A DNA stretch of 64,000 bases, from the NCBI RefSeq assembly GCF_003224335.1, contig NZ_QKLF01000006.1, forward strand, positions 62,001-126,000. The letters are read 5' to 3'. The stretch is from Curtobacterium sp. MCJR17_055 (lineage in GTDB: Bacteria > Actinomycetota > Actinomycetes > Actinomycetales > Microbacteriaceae). The notes under the pieces are model-generated. The model searched no databases. It saw only the letters and a list, made by a program, of their open reading frames with translations, and had not been told where the DNA came from. Below, one piece after another: positions 8,383 through 16,394 of the stretch (position 1 is its first letter; every line of letters begins with the position of its first letter). The position numbers were made by a program, and so were the translations under genes.

Positions 8383-9152
8383 GCCGCGGCGGCGGTCGAG
8401 AACGCCGTGATGCCGACGCCCTGTTCCGTCAGGAGCGTCCGGATCGCCCGCGCCATCGCGACGGCGTCGGGAGAGTCACCGTGCACGCAGATGGAGTCCG
8501 CCGCCACGCGGACCTCGGAGCCGTCGACCGCGGTCGCGACACCCTCGGTGACCATGCGGAGCACGCGGGCCGCGACCTCGTCCGGGTCGTGCAGCACCGA
8601 CCCCGGGCGGCTGCGGGACACGAGCGACCCGTCCGGCTCGTAGGCGCGGTCGGCGAAGGCCTCGCGCACCGCGCGGAGCCCGTGGCGTTCTGCGGCGAGC
8701 ACCAGCTCCGAGCCGGGGAGGGCGAGGACCGACAGGGACGGGTCGACGTCGGCGACCGCGCGGACGACCGTCTCGGCCTGCACCGGGTCGGCGCAGGCGG
8801 TGTTGTATAGCGCGCCGTGCGGCTTGACGTACGTGACGGCGGTCCCGGCGACCCGGGCGGCCATGATGAGCGCGCCGAGCTGGTGCACGACCTCGGCGTA
8901 CAGCTCGTCCGGGGTGACCGCGACGGGGCGGCGGCCGAAGCCGAGCAGGTCCCGGTACGCCACGTGTGCTCCGACGGCCACCCCGCGCTCGGCGGCGGCC
9001 CGGCACGTGTCGAGCATGATCGTCGGGTCGCCGGCGTGGGCCCCGCAGGCGATGTTCGCGCTGGACACCACGTCGAGCATCGCGTCGTCGTCGCCCGCGG
9101 TCCAGGCGCCGAAGCCCTCGCCGAGGTCGCTGTTCAGGTCGATCGTGGGCAC
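8379..9152 (-). CDS. pxpA: 5-oxoprolinase subunit A (LamB/YcsF family)
   Basis: First gene of the 5-oxoprolinase operon. The 257-residue LamB/YcsF protein shows the family signature at the N terminus (IDLNSDLGEGFGAW), the metal or substrate region SSANIACGAHAGDP, GVAVGAHVAYRDLLGFGRR, and the later TYVKPHGALYN and SICVHGDSPDA motifs. PxpA works with PxpB and PxpC to hydrolyse 5-oxoproline with ATP. The GTG start has AGGAGG five bases upstream. A 13-base palindrome identical to the one at the gntR/DUF969 promoter ends 17 bases before the start, so the operon is probably controlled by the same GntR regulator. The stop overlaps pxpB (ATGA). Confidence 0.95.
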   Translation of the reverse strand: MPTIDLNSDLGEGFGAWTAGDDDAMLDVVSSANIACGAHAGDPTIMLDTCRAAAERGVAVGAHVAYRDLLGFGRRPVAVTPDELYAEVVHQLGALIMAARVAGTAVTYVKPHGALYNTACADPVQAETVVRAVADVDPSLSVLALPGSELVLAAERHGLRAVREAFADRAYEPDGSLVSRSRPGSVLHDPDEVAARVLRMVTEGVATAVDGSEVRVAADSICVHGDSPDAVAMARAIRTLLTEQGVGITAFSTAAAA

Positions 9153-9169
9153 GCGGACCTCCTGTCGGG

Positions 9170-9182
9170 ATTGTTCAACAAT
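9170..9182. promoter_or_regulatory. GntR operator, copy 2, in front of pxpA
   Basis: Perfect palindrome ATTGTTCAACAAT, identical to 3535-3547. It sits 18-30 bases upstream of the pxpA start codon, directly before the Shine-Dalgarno region, where a bound repressor would block transcription start. Confidence 0.8.
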
Positions 9183-9190
9183 GTAGCGCC

Positions 9191-9228
9191 CGCCGCCGGC
9201 CGTGTCACCGTCGGGATCCCCGGCGGCG
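9191..9228 (-). terminator. Possible terminator between lipoprotein gene and pxpA
   Basis: Inverted repeat CGCCGCCGG / CCGGCGGCG (9191-9199 and 9220-9228) with a 20-base loop, placed after the stop of the minus-strand lipoprotein gene and before the pxpA promoter. No U tract, as common in high-GC actinobacteria. Confidence 0.5.
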
Positions 9229-9242
9229 ATGCGTCGACCCGG

Positions 9243-9974
9243 CTACAGCGCGTCGACGAACATCTGCGTCGCGAGCGGGACGTTCGTCGTGTTCGACGTC
9301 GGGTCCCACCCGACCAGCGCGACGACGTCACCGCCGACCCTGGCGGTGTGGCCGACGAGCGTGAACGCGTTGCCGCCGACGGTGCCGCGCACGCGCCAGC
9401 TGATCGCCTCGTCGGTACCGGTCAGGGACGGCTCCGCCGTCTCGACGGTGGTCTCGATCGGCTTGCCCTGCATCGAGAACAACGCCGAGCCGTCCGCGCA
9501 CCGGGTCAGAGCACTGCGAGCGTCCTCGACCAGGTCCGTCGCGGCAGCGGTCTCCCCGGTGCTGGCGACGACGGCGGTCATCGACCGGTCGTTGCTCGTG
9601 CCGAACACCACGGTCCCGGCGTCGTCCGAGGCGTCCCACCCGACGCCGAACGGGGCGAGGCAGCTGGCATCGGAGACCGTCAGGCCCGGGTAGACGGAGT
9701 CGAGCATCGCGTCCGTCGTGGTGAACTCGGCGGGCCTGAACTGGATGCGCTGGAACACGCCGGTCAGCTCGGCCTCGGTGTGGGCGGACGCGCGACCGCC
9801 CGTCGACGACGCCGACGGCGTGGGCGCCGCGCTCGTCACCGGGGCGCTCGGGGCGGGCGCCGATGTCCGGGCTCCGGCACCGCCGGTGGTGTCGTCCCCG
9901 CCGCCGGAGCAGCCCGCCAGGGTCAGTGCCAGGACGGCTGCGGCCGCGGCGACGGGCATGGTGGTGGTTCGCAT
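9243..9974 (-). CDS. Secreted lipoprotein of unknown function
   Basis: Predicted lipoprotein of 243 residues. The N terminus has a short positive region (MRTTTM), a hydrophobic core and the lipobox LAGC (Cys near residue 22), so it should be lipid-anchored to the outer face of the membrane. A Thr/Ser/Pro/Ala linker (about 35-62) leads to a soluble domain of about 175 residues with two cysteines (SCLAP and RCADG) that could form a disulfide. The domain resembles the sensor-like domains of many actinobacterial lipoproteins but I cannot name it. It is downstream of map on the same strand, separated by a tandem repeat, so co-transcription is doubtful. Confidence 0.8.
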   Translation of the reverse strand: MRTTTMPVAAAAAVLALTLAGCSGGGDDTTGGAGARTSAPAPSAPVTSAAPTPSASSTGGRASAHTEAELTGVFQRIQFRPAEFTTTDAMLDSVYPGLTVSDASCLAPFGVGWDASDDAGTVVFGTSNDRSMTAVVASTGETAAATDLVEDARSALTRCADGSALFSMQGKPIETTVETAEPSLTGTDEAISWRVRGTVGGNAFTLVGHTARVGGDVVALVGWDPTSNTTNVPLATQMFVDAL

Positions 9975-10023
9975 CGGTGTCCCCCTCGTGTCGACGGCCC
10001 CCTCGACCGCCCGACGCGTCGAG

Positions 10024-10119
10024 GCTATCCGGCGACCGGGCTGTCCGGCGACCGGGCTGTCCGGCGACCGGGCTACCCGGCGACCGGGCCATCCGGCGAC
10101 CGGGCTACCCGGCGACCGG
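10024..10119. repeat. Six tandem copies of a 16-base repeat
   Basis: Six consecutive 16-base units of the form GCtnyCCGGCGACCGG (units start at 10024, 10040, 10056, 10072, 10088, 10104). The last unit contains the map stop codon and codes for its terminal residues; the rest is intergenic. Each unit contains CCGG-CGA-CCGG, which can fold into a tiny hairpin. The period is not a multiple of three. Confidence 0.95.
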
Positions 10120-10890
10120 GCCGGAGGGCAGGGTGAGGACCTCGGCCCCGTCCTCGGTGATCGCGATGGTGTGCTCGCTGTGGGCGGTCCGGCAGCCGGT
10201 CGCGCTGCGGAGCGTCCACCCGTCGGCGTCGGTGACGAGCTCGTCGGTGTCGACCATCACCCACGGCTCGAGAGCGAGGAGGAGGCCCGGACGCAGCGTG
10301 TACCCGCGACCCGGCCGGCCGTCGTTCGCCACGTGCGGGTCCTGGTGCATGGTCGAGCCGATGCCGTGCCCGCCGAAGTCGAGGTTGATCGAGTAGCCGG
10401 CCTCGGTGAGGACGGACCCGATCGCGTGTGACAGGTCCCCGAGCCGTGCGCCCGGGCGGGCGGCCGCGATCCCGGCGGCCAGGGCCCGCTCGGTGGTCTC
10501 GATGAGCGCGACGCTCTCCTCCGGACGGCTCGTCCCGACGACGAAGCTGATCGCGGAGTCGGCCGCGTAGCCCTGGTGCACGACGGCGAGGTCGAGCGTC
10601 AGCAGGTCCCCGTCGGCCAGGGCGCGGTCGTGCGGCAGACCGTGCAGGACGGCGTCGTTCACGGCGGTGCAGATGTGGTGACCGAAGGGGCCGCGCCCGA
10701 ACGACGGGGCGTAGTCGACGTAGCACGACGTGGCCCCGGCGGCGGTGATCATCTCGGCCGCCCACCGGTCGAGGTCGAGCAGGTTCGTGCCGACCGTGGT
10801 GCGGCTCCGCAGGGTCTGCAGGATGTCGGCCACCAGGGCGCCGGCGGCGCGGGCCCGGGGGAGCTCGGCCGGGGTGAGGATCTCGATCAT
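10105..10890 (-). CDS. map: Type I methionine aminopeptidase
   Basis: Methionyl aminopeptidase of 261 residues that removes the initiator Met from nascent proteins, using a two-metal site in the pita-bread fold. Ligand motifs are visible: DGDLLTLDLAVVHQGYAADS (Asp ligands, about residues 90-109), FGGHGIGSTMHQDPHV (His ligand), LLALEPWV (Glu ligand) and TEDGAEVLT (last Glu). It lacks the N-terminal zinc-finger extension of longer forms. It does not lie in the usual ribosomal-protein/adk neighbourhood, so it is probably a second, accessory copy. It diverges from a small XRE regulator with a shared palindrome between them. Its C terminus (GPVAG) is coded by one unit of the adjoining tandem repeat. 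Confidence 0.95.
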   Translation of the reverse strand: MIEILTPAELPRARAAGALVADILQTLRSRTTVGTNLLDLDRWAAEMITAAGATSCYVDYAPSFGRGPFGHHICTAVNDAVLHGLPHDRALADGDLLTLDLAVVHQGYAADSAISFVVGTSRPEESVALIETTERALAAGIAAARPGARLGDLSHAIGSVLTEAGYSINLDFGGHGIGSTMHQDPHVANDGRPGRGYTLRPGLLLALEPWVMVDTDELVTDADGWTLRSATGCRTAHSEHTIAITEDGAEVLTLPSGPVAG

Positions 10891-10914
10891 GCGGGTGCCG
10901 TTTCTGTTCCGATT

Positions 10915-10930
10915 GTCATACCGGTATTAC
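10915..10930. promoter_or_regulatory. Palindromic operator between map and XRE gene
   Basis: GTCATACCGGTATTAC is a near-perfect palindrome with the core ATACCGGTAT (10918-10927). It lies in the 49-base gap between the divergent starts and abuts the -10-like TACTGT of the XRE gene. It is a likely binding site of that regulator. Confidence 0.6.
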
Positions 10931-10933
10931 TGT
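10928..10933 (+). promoter_or_regulatory. -10 element of leaderless XRE gene
   Basis: TACTGT ends six bases before the ATG at 10940, and no Shine-Dalgarno sequence is present. Transcription would start at or next to the start codon. Confidence 0.5.
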
Positions 10934-10939
10934 AGGCGC

Positions 10940-11227
10940 ATGGTCCGTCTCCCGCTCTCCCCGGTCGACCTCGAACGCGGGCGGCGCCTCGGTGCCGTGC
11001 TCCGGTCCGCACGTGGCACCCGGTCGATGCTCGCGGTCGCGCTCGAGGCCGGTGTCTCGCCGGAGACGCTGCGGAAGGTCGAGACCGGACGGATCGCGAC
11101 GCCGTCCTTCCCGACCGTGGCGGCGCTCGCCGGCGTGCTCGGCCTGTCCCTCGACACCGTGTGGGCCGAGGTGTGTGCGCAGCGCGAGCCCGAGCGCTCC
11201 GCGGTCGGAGCGGCACCCCGGCCCTGA
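10940..11227 (+). CDS. Small XRE-family HTH regulator
   Basis: Single-domain Cro/C1-type DNA-binding protein of 95 residues. The HTH spans about residues 13-75 (RRLGAVLRSARGTRSMLAVALEAGVSPETLRKVETG is the helix 1-3 region, then FPTVAALAGVLGLSLDTVW). ATG 10940 is chosen because TACTGT ends six bases upstream, as for other leaderless genes in this window; the longer in-frame reading overlaps the divergent map promoter. The pairing with map and the shared palindrome suggest it regulates map and itself. The effector, if any, is unknown. The C-terminal 20 residues are low-complexity and may be disordered. Confidence 0.85.
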   Translation: MVRLPLSPVDLERGRRLGAVLRSARGTRSMLAVALEAGVSPETLRKVETGRIATPSFPTVAALAGVLGLSLDTVWAEVCAQREPERSAVGAAPRP

Positions 11228-11462
11228 GCCCTGAGCACAGCGCCCCGAGTCCAGCGGTGTGCGGCCGTTCGTGCGGCGCGGTGCTGTCTGCTACCGTCGT
11301 GGTGCCAGAACCAAGGGGGCTGCCCGTCACGCGAGAACGACGGTCGGCTCGTGTACCGCTCCCTGTCGGTGCCACCCCGCGTCCTTCGGTTCGCACCCCT
11401 CGTGCCTCTCGTCGTGCGGTCCCACCGCCGGAGCACGGTCCGTGTCGTCCGAAGGAGCCCTC

Positions 11463-13004
11463 ATGGGCACAGCCATGCCCGGATCCCGCCGCACCCTGCG
11501 CGGCAACCCGATCGCCACCCTCGTCGCCGTCTGCTTCGGCCTGTTCATGGTCGGCCTCGACGCCACCGTCGTGTCGATCGCGAACCCCGCGATCGCCGCC
11601 GACCTCGGCACCACCTTCACCCAGCTGCAGTGGATCACGAACGCCTACCTGCTCGCCCTGGCGGTGTTCCTCATCCTCGGCGGCAAGCTCGGGGACCGGT
11701 TCGGCCGCCGCCGCATGTACCTGATCGGGGTCGTCGCGTTCGCGCTGGCCTCGGTCGCGATCGGCCTCGTGGGGACCGCCACGGGCGTGATCGTCTTCCG
11801 TGCCGTGCAGGGGCTCAGCGCCGCGCTGCTCATGCCGCAGACCCTCGCGCTGCTGCGGGCGACCTTCCCGAAGGAGCGGTTCGGCGTCGCCGTCGGTGTC
11901 TGGGGCGGTGCGTCCTCGGTGGCCATCGCGGCCGGTCCGATCGTCGCCGGCGTCCTCGTCGCCGCACTCGGCTGGGAGTCCGTCTTCTTCGTGAACGCCC
12001 CGATCGCCCTGATCGGCCTGGTGTTCGGCGGGCTCGTCCTGCGGGAGTCCACCGCTCCCCACCGCGGACGCTTCGACGTAGCCGGCGTGGTGCTGCTCGC
12101 GCTCGGTCTGTTCGGCATCGTGCTGGCCGTCGTCCAGCCCGAGTCGTGGGGGTGGGGGAGCCCGCTCACGCTCGGGGTGCTGCTCGGTGGTGCCGCGCTG
12201 CTCGTGGTCTTCGTGCTGGTCGAGCTGCGCGTGACCGACCCGCTGCTGCCGATGTCGCTGTTCCGGTCGTCGACGCTCTCGATCGGTGGCCTGGCCGTCG
12301 GCGCGAACTTCTTCGCGATGCTCGGCGTGACGTTCTTCCTGTCCCTGTACATGCTCAACCTGCGCGGGGTGACCGGTCTGCAGGCGGGGCTCATGCAGCT
12401 CCCGCTGAGCGGCGTCTCGATCATCGCGTCGCCGATCGGCGCGGCACTCGTGGGGCGGCTCGGCATCCGCCGGACGCTCACCATCGGTCTGCTCATGGTC
12501 GGGGTCGCGCTGTTCGCCCTGACCGGCACCACGCAGGACTCCGCGTACGTCGGGATGGCGGTCCCGTTCGTCGTCTTCGCCCTCGGGGCTGGCTTCACGA
12601 TGACGGCCGGTGCCGAGGCCGTCGTCGGCAGCGCCCCGGTGCAGCTCGCCGGGGTCGCCGGCGGGTTCCAGGCCACCGCGCTGCAGCTCGGCGGTGCGCT
12701 CGGCACCTCGGTGCTCTCCGCCGTGGTCAGCGCCGAGGTGCTCTCGGGCACCGCCGGGCTCGGACTCGCGAGCGCTGACCGGCAGGGGCTCGCCCAGGGC
12801 ATCGTGCCCACCGGGCTCGGTCCGGCGGCGTCGGCGGCCGCCCGCGATGCGTTCCTCGGGGGCATGCACACCGCCTTCGTCGTCGCCGGTGTGGTCGCGG
12901 TCGTCGTGGCGGTCCTCGCCGCCGTCTTCGTCCGGTCCGGCGGCACGTCCGCACCGGCCGCGGTGCTCGAGGAGACGGTCGAGGCCACGGGCGGGCACGC
13001 CTGA
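11463..13004 (+). CDS. MFS drug exporter, DHA2 (14-TM) family
   Basis: Integral membrane proton antiporter of 513 residues with about 14 hydrophobic segments, as in EmrB/QacA. Family features: the early GLDATVVSIANPAIAADLG, motif A GGKLGDRFGRRRMY (about residues 74-87), motif C-like region AAGPIVAGVLVAALGWESVF, and SAALLMPQTLALL. The N-terminal 15 residues are cytoplasmic and basic. ATG 11463 has AAGGAG in front; the frame stays open for 204 bases upstream but that stretch has no protein-like pattern. No regulator gene lies directly beside it, and it is followed by a strong hairpin. Substrates of such exporters range from antiseptics to peptides and cannot be inferred here. Confidence 0.92.
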   Translation: MGTAMPGSRRTLRGNPIATLVAVCFGLFMVGLDATVVSIANPAIAADLGTTFTQLQWITNAYLLALAVFLILGGKLGDRFGRRRMYLIGVVAFALASVAIGLVGTATGVIVFRAVQGLSAALLMPQTLALLRATFPKERFGVAVGVWGGASSVAIAAGPIVAGVLVAALGWESVFFVNAPIALIGLVFGGLVLRESTAPHRGRFDVAGVVLLALGLFGIVLAVVQPESWGWGSPLTLGVLLGGAALLVVFVLVELRVTDPLLPMSLFRSSTLSIGGLAVGANFFAMLGVTFFLSLYMLNLRGVTGLQAGLMQLPLSGVSIIASPIGAALVGRLGIRRTLTIGLLMVGVALFALTGTTQDSAYVGMAVPFVVFALGAGFTMTAGAEAVVGSAPVQLAGVAGGFQATALQLGGALGTSVLSAVVSAEVLSGTAGLGLASADRQGLAQGIVPTGLGPAASAAARDAFLGGMHTAFVVAGVVAVVVAVLAAVFVRSGGTSAPAAVLEETVEATGGHA

Positions 13005-13025
13005 TCGGCGCACCCCGAGCCGTCC

Positions 13026-13060
13026 GGGAGGCCCGTGGCGCGACCCGCCACGGGCCTCCC
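13026..13060 (+). terminator. Strong hairpin terminator after the MFS gene
   Basis: Fifteen-base-pair perfect stem (13026-13040 with 13046-13060), starting GGGAGGCCCG, with a five-base loop, 21 bases after the stop of the MFS gene. No U tract. Confidence 0.8.
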
Positions 13061-13124
13061 GTCCGTCCTGCGGTCACCGCGCCGTCTGGCCGCGCAGCGC
13101 GGGGGACCCGGACGGGGGCATGGT

Positions 13125-13137
13125 GTTCCGGCGGAAC
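13125..13137. promoter_or_regulatory. Inverted repeat upstream of the GH16 gene
   Basis: GTTCCG-G-CGGAAC, a perfect 13-base inverted repeat, followed by a -10-like TACTGT at 13145-13150. Its position over the -35 region would suit a regulator of the glucanase gene. Confidence 0.5.
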
Positions 13138-13189
13138 GTGTCGTCTACTGTTCCTCTGCCCGATGACAGCACACCGTGCCGGAGGACCC

Positions 13190-14047
13190 ATGACGAAGGA
13201 CGACCAGTCCCGCGCCGACGGCGCGATCGACCGCCGCCGCCTGCTCACGCTCGGCCTGGGCGCCGCCGCAGCGGTCGGCCTGACGGGCGTCGCGACACTG
13301 CGGCCGGAGGCGGCCCGAGCGGCCACGGCGCCGACGCTCCTCGCCGCCGACGAGTTCGACGGACCGGCCGGCAGCGCCCCGAACCCGGGCATCTGGCGCC
13401 ACGACCTGGGTGGCGGCGGCTGGGGCAACGGGGAACTCGAGGTCTACACCGACTCGCGGCGGAACTCGGCACTCGACGGCAGCGGCAACCTCGCGATCAC
13501 CGCGCGGCGCGAGGCCGACGGCTCGTACACGTCCGCCCGCCTGACGACGCAGGGCACGTACTCCGTGCAGTACGGCCGGGTCGAGGCCCGCATCAAGATC
13601 CCGCGCGGGCAGGGCATCTGGCCCGCGTTCTGGATGCTCGGAACCGATCTGCCGCAGGTCGGGTGGCCGGCGTGCGGCGAGATCGACGTCATGGAGAACA
13701 TCGGACGCGAGCCCGGGACGATCCACGGCACCGTGCACGGACCCGGGTACTCCGGGGCCGAGGGCATCGGTACGGCGGCGACGCTGCCGAGCGGTGCCTT
13801 CGCGGACGCCTTCCACGTCTACGCGGTGGACTGGCGACCGGGCTCGATCAGCTGGTCTGTCGACGGTGCGACCTACCGGACGATCACGCCCGCGGACACG
13901 AACGGGGACCCGTGGGTGTTCGACAAGCCGTTCTTCGTGGTCCTCAACGTCGCGGTCGGCGGCGGGTGGCCGGGTGCGCCGGACGCGACGACCGCGTTCC
14001 CGCAGCAGATGCTCGTCGACTGGATCCGGGTCTGGCAGAACGCCTGA
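13190..14047 (+). CDS. Secreted glycoside hydrolase family 16 (beta-glucanase-like)
   Basis: Exported endo-glycosidase of 285 residues. The N terminus carries a twin-arginine signal (DRRRLLTLG at about residues 14-22, hydrophobic core, then AARAAT), so export is probably by Tat. The GH16 catalytic motif is intact: GEIDVMENIG with nucleophile Glu164, Asp166 and acid/base Glu169. Flanking features are also typical: RVEARIKIPRGQGIWPAFWM before it and WSVDGATY and FFVVLNVAVGGGWPG after it. This subtype acts on beta-1,3 or mixed beta-1,3/1,4-glucans such as laminarin, lichenan or plant glucans. ATG 13190 has GGAGGA four bases upstream. No binding module is present. A plant- or soil-polymer role is inference. 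Confidence 0.93.
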   Translation: MTKDDQSRADGAIDRRRLLTLGLGAAAAVGLTGVATLRPEAARAATAPTLLAADEFDGPAGSAPNPGIWRHDLGGGGWGNGELEVYTDSRRNSALDGSGNLAITARREADGSYTSARLTTQGTYSVQYGRVEARIKIPRGQGIWPAFWMLGTDLPQVGWPACGEIDVMENIGREPGTIHGTVHGPGYSGAEGIGTAATLPSGAFADAFHVYAVDWRPGSISWSVDGATYRTITPADTNGDPWVFDKPFFVVLNVAVGGGWPGAPDATTAFPQQMLVDWIRVWQNA

Positions 14048-14098
14048 GTCCCCGAACCGACGGCCCGACTCACCAGCACCGACCCCCAGCACGAACGA

Positions 14099-14132
14099 GA
14101 CCGGCCCCGTGGCAGACGCCACGGGGCCGGTC
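14099..14132. terminator. Shared terminator between converging GH16 and phosphoesterase genes
   Basis: Fifteen-base-pair perfect stem (14099-14113 with 14118-14132) and four-base loop AGAC, lying between two converging stops. It can serve both strands. Confidence 0.85.
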
Positions 14133-14146
14133 CTGTGTCGCTGGTC

Positions 14147-16279
14147 TTACTTCACCCGGACCGAGATGGTCGGGCTGGTGCTCGTGTTGATCATCGAGGT
14201 GGGCGAGAACACGGCGTGCAGCTTGTGCGTGCCCTTCGCCAGCGGGAAGGTGGTGGTCGCCTTGCCGTTGACGATCGAGACGGTCTTGAGCTTCTTCGAG
14301 CCCTCGTAGACCTTCGCGGTGCCGTTGACCGTCACGCCGGGGACCTTGACGGTGACGGTCGTCTTGCCGCCGCTGTAGGAGATGCCCGTGGTGGACGTCG
14401 CCTTCGTGACGGTGACGACGGTGCTGCTCGTGGTCGACGAGTCCGCGCCGGCCCAGTCCGAGCTGCTGGCGAAGGACGCGGTGATCTCGTGCTTGCCCAT
14501 CGCGAACTTGCTCGGCAGCGTGATGCTGGCCGTGCCCTTCGCGACCGTGTCGGTGCCGAGCACCGTGTCGCCGTCCGAGAACGTGACCGTGCCGGACTGC
14601 TCGCCGATGCCGCCGCCGACCGTCGCCGTGATCGTCACCGGGGTGGCGGTCGCGTACTTCTGGGTGGCAGCAGAAGCCTCGAGCGTGGTGGTGGTCGCCG
14701 GCAGGGCCGCGTGGAGCGTGAAGTCGTCGACCGTGGAGCCGATCGGCGCCGGGTCAGCCGACGCGGTCGGCTTGAGGGTCACGCCGCAGCTGTCCACGTT
14801 CCCGTGCTGGACGGCCGAGTTGAGCGTGGTGCAGTCGCCCGCCCGGACGTTCGTGACGGCGAGGTTGTCGTCCGTGACCGAGACCTTGACGTACGTGCGG
14901 ACGTGCTCCTGGTTCTCCACCGAGTTGGCGAAGTGACGCTGACCGGTCGGGTCGAGCGGGTCGGCGCCGTAGCCACCCTGGGTCGCGTCCGGGGTGGTCA
15001 GGTCGTAGTACTTCGAGCCCGATGCGGAGTTGGCGGTGAGGTAGATGACGCCACCGGGACCGGCGAAGACGTCCTCGGCACCCGGCTGCTCGTCCGGGTT
15101 GGCCTTCTTGCCGTTCTTGATCGCGTAGCTGCGCGAGTAGGAGTGGTCGTGGCCCTGCAGGACGACGTCGACACCCATGTCCGAGAAGGCGCGGGTGAAG
15201 TCGAAGCGGCGCTGCTGGTTGTCACGGTCGTTCGCGTGGTCGGCCGGCGAGTAGATCGAGTGGTGGTAGACCAGCGCGGTCCACTTCGCGTCGTCGCCGT
15301 GGCGCGTGATGACGTCGCGGATGTAGTTCACGTGCGCCGCGTCGGAACCGGCGGCGTAGGCGTTCGAGTTGATGTCGATGAACAGGACGCCCTTGTACAT
15401 GTACCAGTAGTCGCCACCCGAGTTCGCGGTGGAGTTGCCACCCGGGTAGAAGTCCGGCACGCGGAGGGAGTTCGGCAGCTGGTTGTGCTGCTCGTACGCC
15501 TTGCCGCCGACGTCGTGGTTGCCGATGGTCGAGGCCCACGGGTAGCGCTTCAGGACGTCGCTGCTGTCGGCGAACGCACCCCACTGGTACTCGTTGTTGG
15601 CGTTCTCGACCTGGTCGCCACCGGAGACGAGGAGCTCGGCGTCCTTCTCCTTGGTGGTCGCGTACTTGAGTGTGTCGGCCCAGCCGGCACCATCGTCGTC
15701 GACGAAGCCCGACGAACCGATCTGCGGGTCACCGAAGAACAGGAAGTCGAAGTCGCCGCTGAAGCTCTTCGTCGTGAACGTGTACGGGGCGGACCAGGCC
15801 GACCCGTCCGCGGCACCCACGTGGTAGGTGTACGTGGTGTTCGGCTCGAGGTCCGAGATCGTCGCGTGGGCGTTGATGTAGCCGGCCTCGGCGGTGATGC
15901 CCGGGATCGAGCGGGTCGACCGGTCGGTCGTGCTCGTGTCGGCTGCCGTGTTGGCGGCCTCCGACGCGTCGATCGTCTTCTTCGCGTCGGTGAAGACACC
16001 GCCGGTCATGCTGTCGGTCTTCTGGATCTCGAGCGACTGGGCGACGTTCGCGGGGAAGTACCACGAGGCGATGCGCTGGCTCTCGGTGGCACCGACGCCG
16101 AGCAGGATGTGGAGCGGGCCGCCGGACGAGACGTTGCTCGTCGGGGTGTTCGTGGCCGCGGTCGCCGGGTTGGCGCCGACGAGGCAGGCGCCGGCGATGA
16201 GGGCCGCGCCGATGACGGCCCCGCCGAAGCGGCTGGTGGTGGTTCTGCGCCGGGAAGGGGCGCCGGACAGGAGACTCAT
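14147..16279 (-). CDS. Secreted metallophosphoesterase with FN3-like and Ig-like domains
   Basis: Large exported calcineurin-like phosphoesterase (710 residues). A Sec signal peptide (RRRTTTSRFGG, hydrophobic core, ANPATAA about residue 42) is followed by a purple-acid-phosphatase-type N-terminal FN3-like domain (about 50-165, ending YTYHVGAADGSAWSAPYTF). The catalytic domain carries all metal motifs: FGDPQIG, SGGDQVEN, IGNHD, YHHSIYS and GHDHSYSRSY. Two Ig-like beta domains follow (about 520-610 and 620-710; each with a GTVTFSDGDT- or GTAKVYEGSK-like strand), probably for surface or polymer attachment. There is no LPXTG or lipobox, so it should be released or loosely bound. Likely substrates are phosphomonoesters or diesters in the environment. 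Confidence 0.93.
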   Translation of the reverse strand: MSLLSGAPSRRRTTTSRFGGAVIGAALIAGACLVGANPATAATNTPTSNVSSGGPLHILLGVGATESQRIASWYFPANVAQSLEIQKTDSMTGGVFTDAKKTIDASEAANTAADTSTTDRSTRSIPGITAEAGYINAHATISDLEPNTTYTYHVGAADGSAWSAPYTFTTKSFSGDFDFLFFGDPQIGSSGFVDDDGAGWADTLKYATTKEKDAELLVSGGDQVENANNEYQWGAFADSSDVLKRYPWASTIGNHDVGGKAYEQHNQLPNSLRVPDFYPGGNSTANSGGDYWYMYKGVLFIDINSNAYAAGSDAAHVNYIRDVITRHGDDAKWTALVYHHSIYSPADHANDRDNQQRRFDFTRAFSDMGVDVVLQGHDHSYSRSYAIKNGKKANPDEQPGAEDVFAGPGGVIYLTANSASGSKYYDLTTPDATQGGYGADPLDPTGQRHFANSVENQEHVRTYVKVSVTDDNLAVTNVRAGDCTTLNSAVQHGNVDSCGVTLKPTASADPAPIGSTVDDFTLHAALPATTTTLEASAATQKYATATPVTITATVGGGIGEQSGTVTFSDGDTVLGTDTVAKGTASITLPSKFAMGKHEITASFASSSDWAGADSSTTSSTVVTVTKATSTTGISYSGGKTTVTVKVPGVTVNGTAKVYEGSKKLKTVSIVNGKATTTFPLAKGTHKLHAVFSPTSMINTSTSPTISVRVK

Positions 16280-16394
16280 GTGGGTCCGTTCTCAAGGGAA
16301 GGGATGGTGCAGCAGAGAGACTCTGCATCGCCCTGGTGGATGGTGAGTAAACGCTGTGTGACCATCCGTCTCACAGCTCTGAAGCGGTAGGAGA

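Noticed and set aside
10024..10119. CRISPR array
   Set aside because: Units are directly adjacent 16-mers without spacers and there are no cas genes.
11259..11462. N-terminal extension of the MFS exporter
   Set aside because: The frame stays open for 204 bases, but the sequence is not protein-like and the ribosome binding site lies before ATG 11463.
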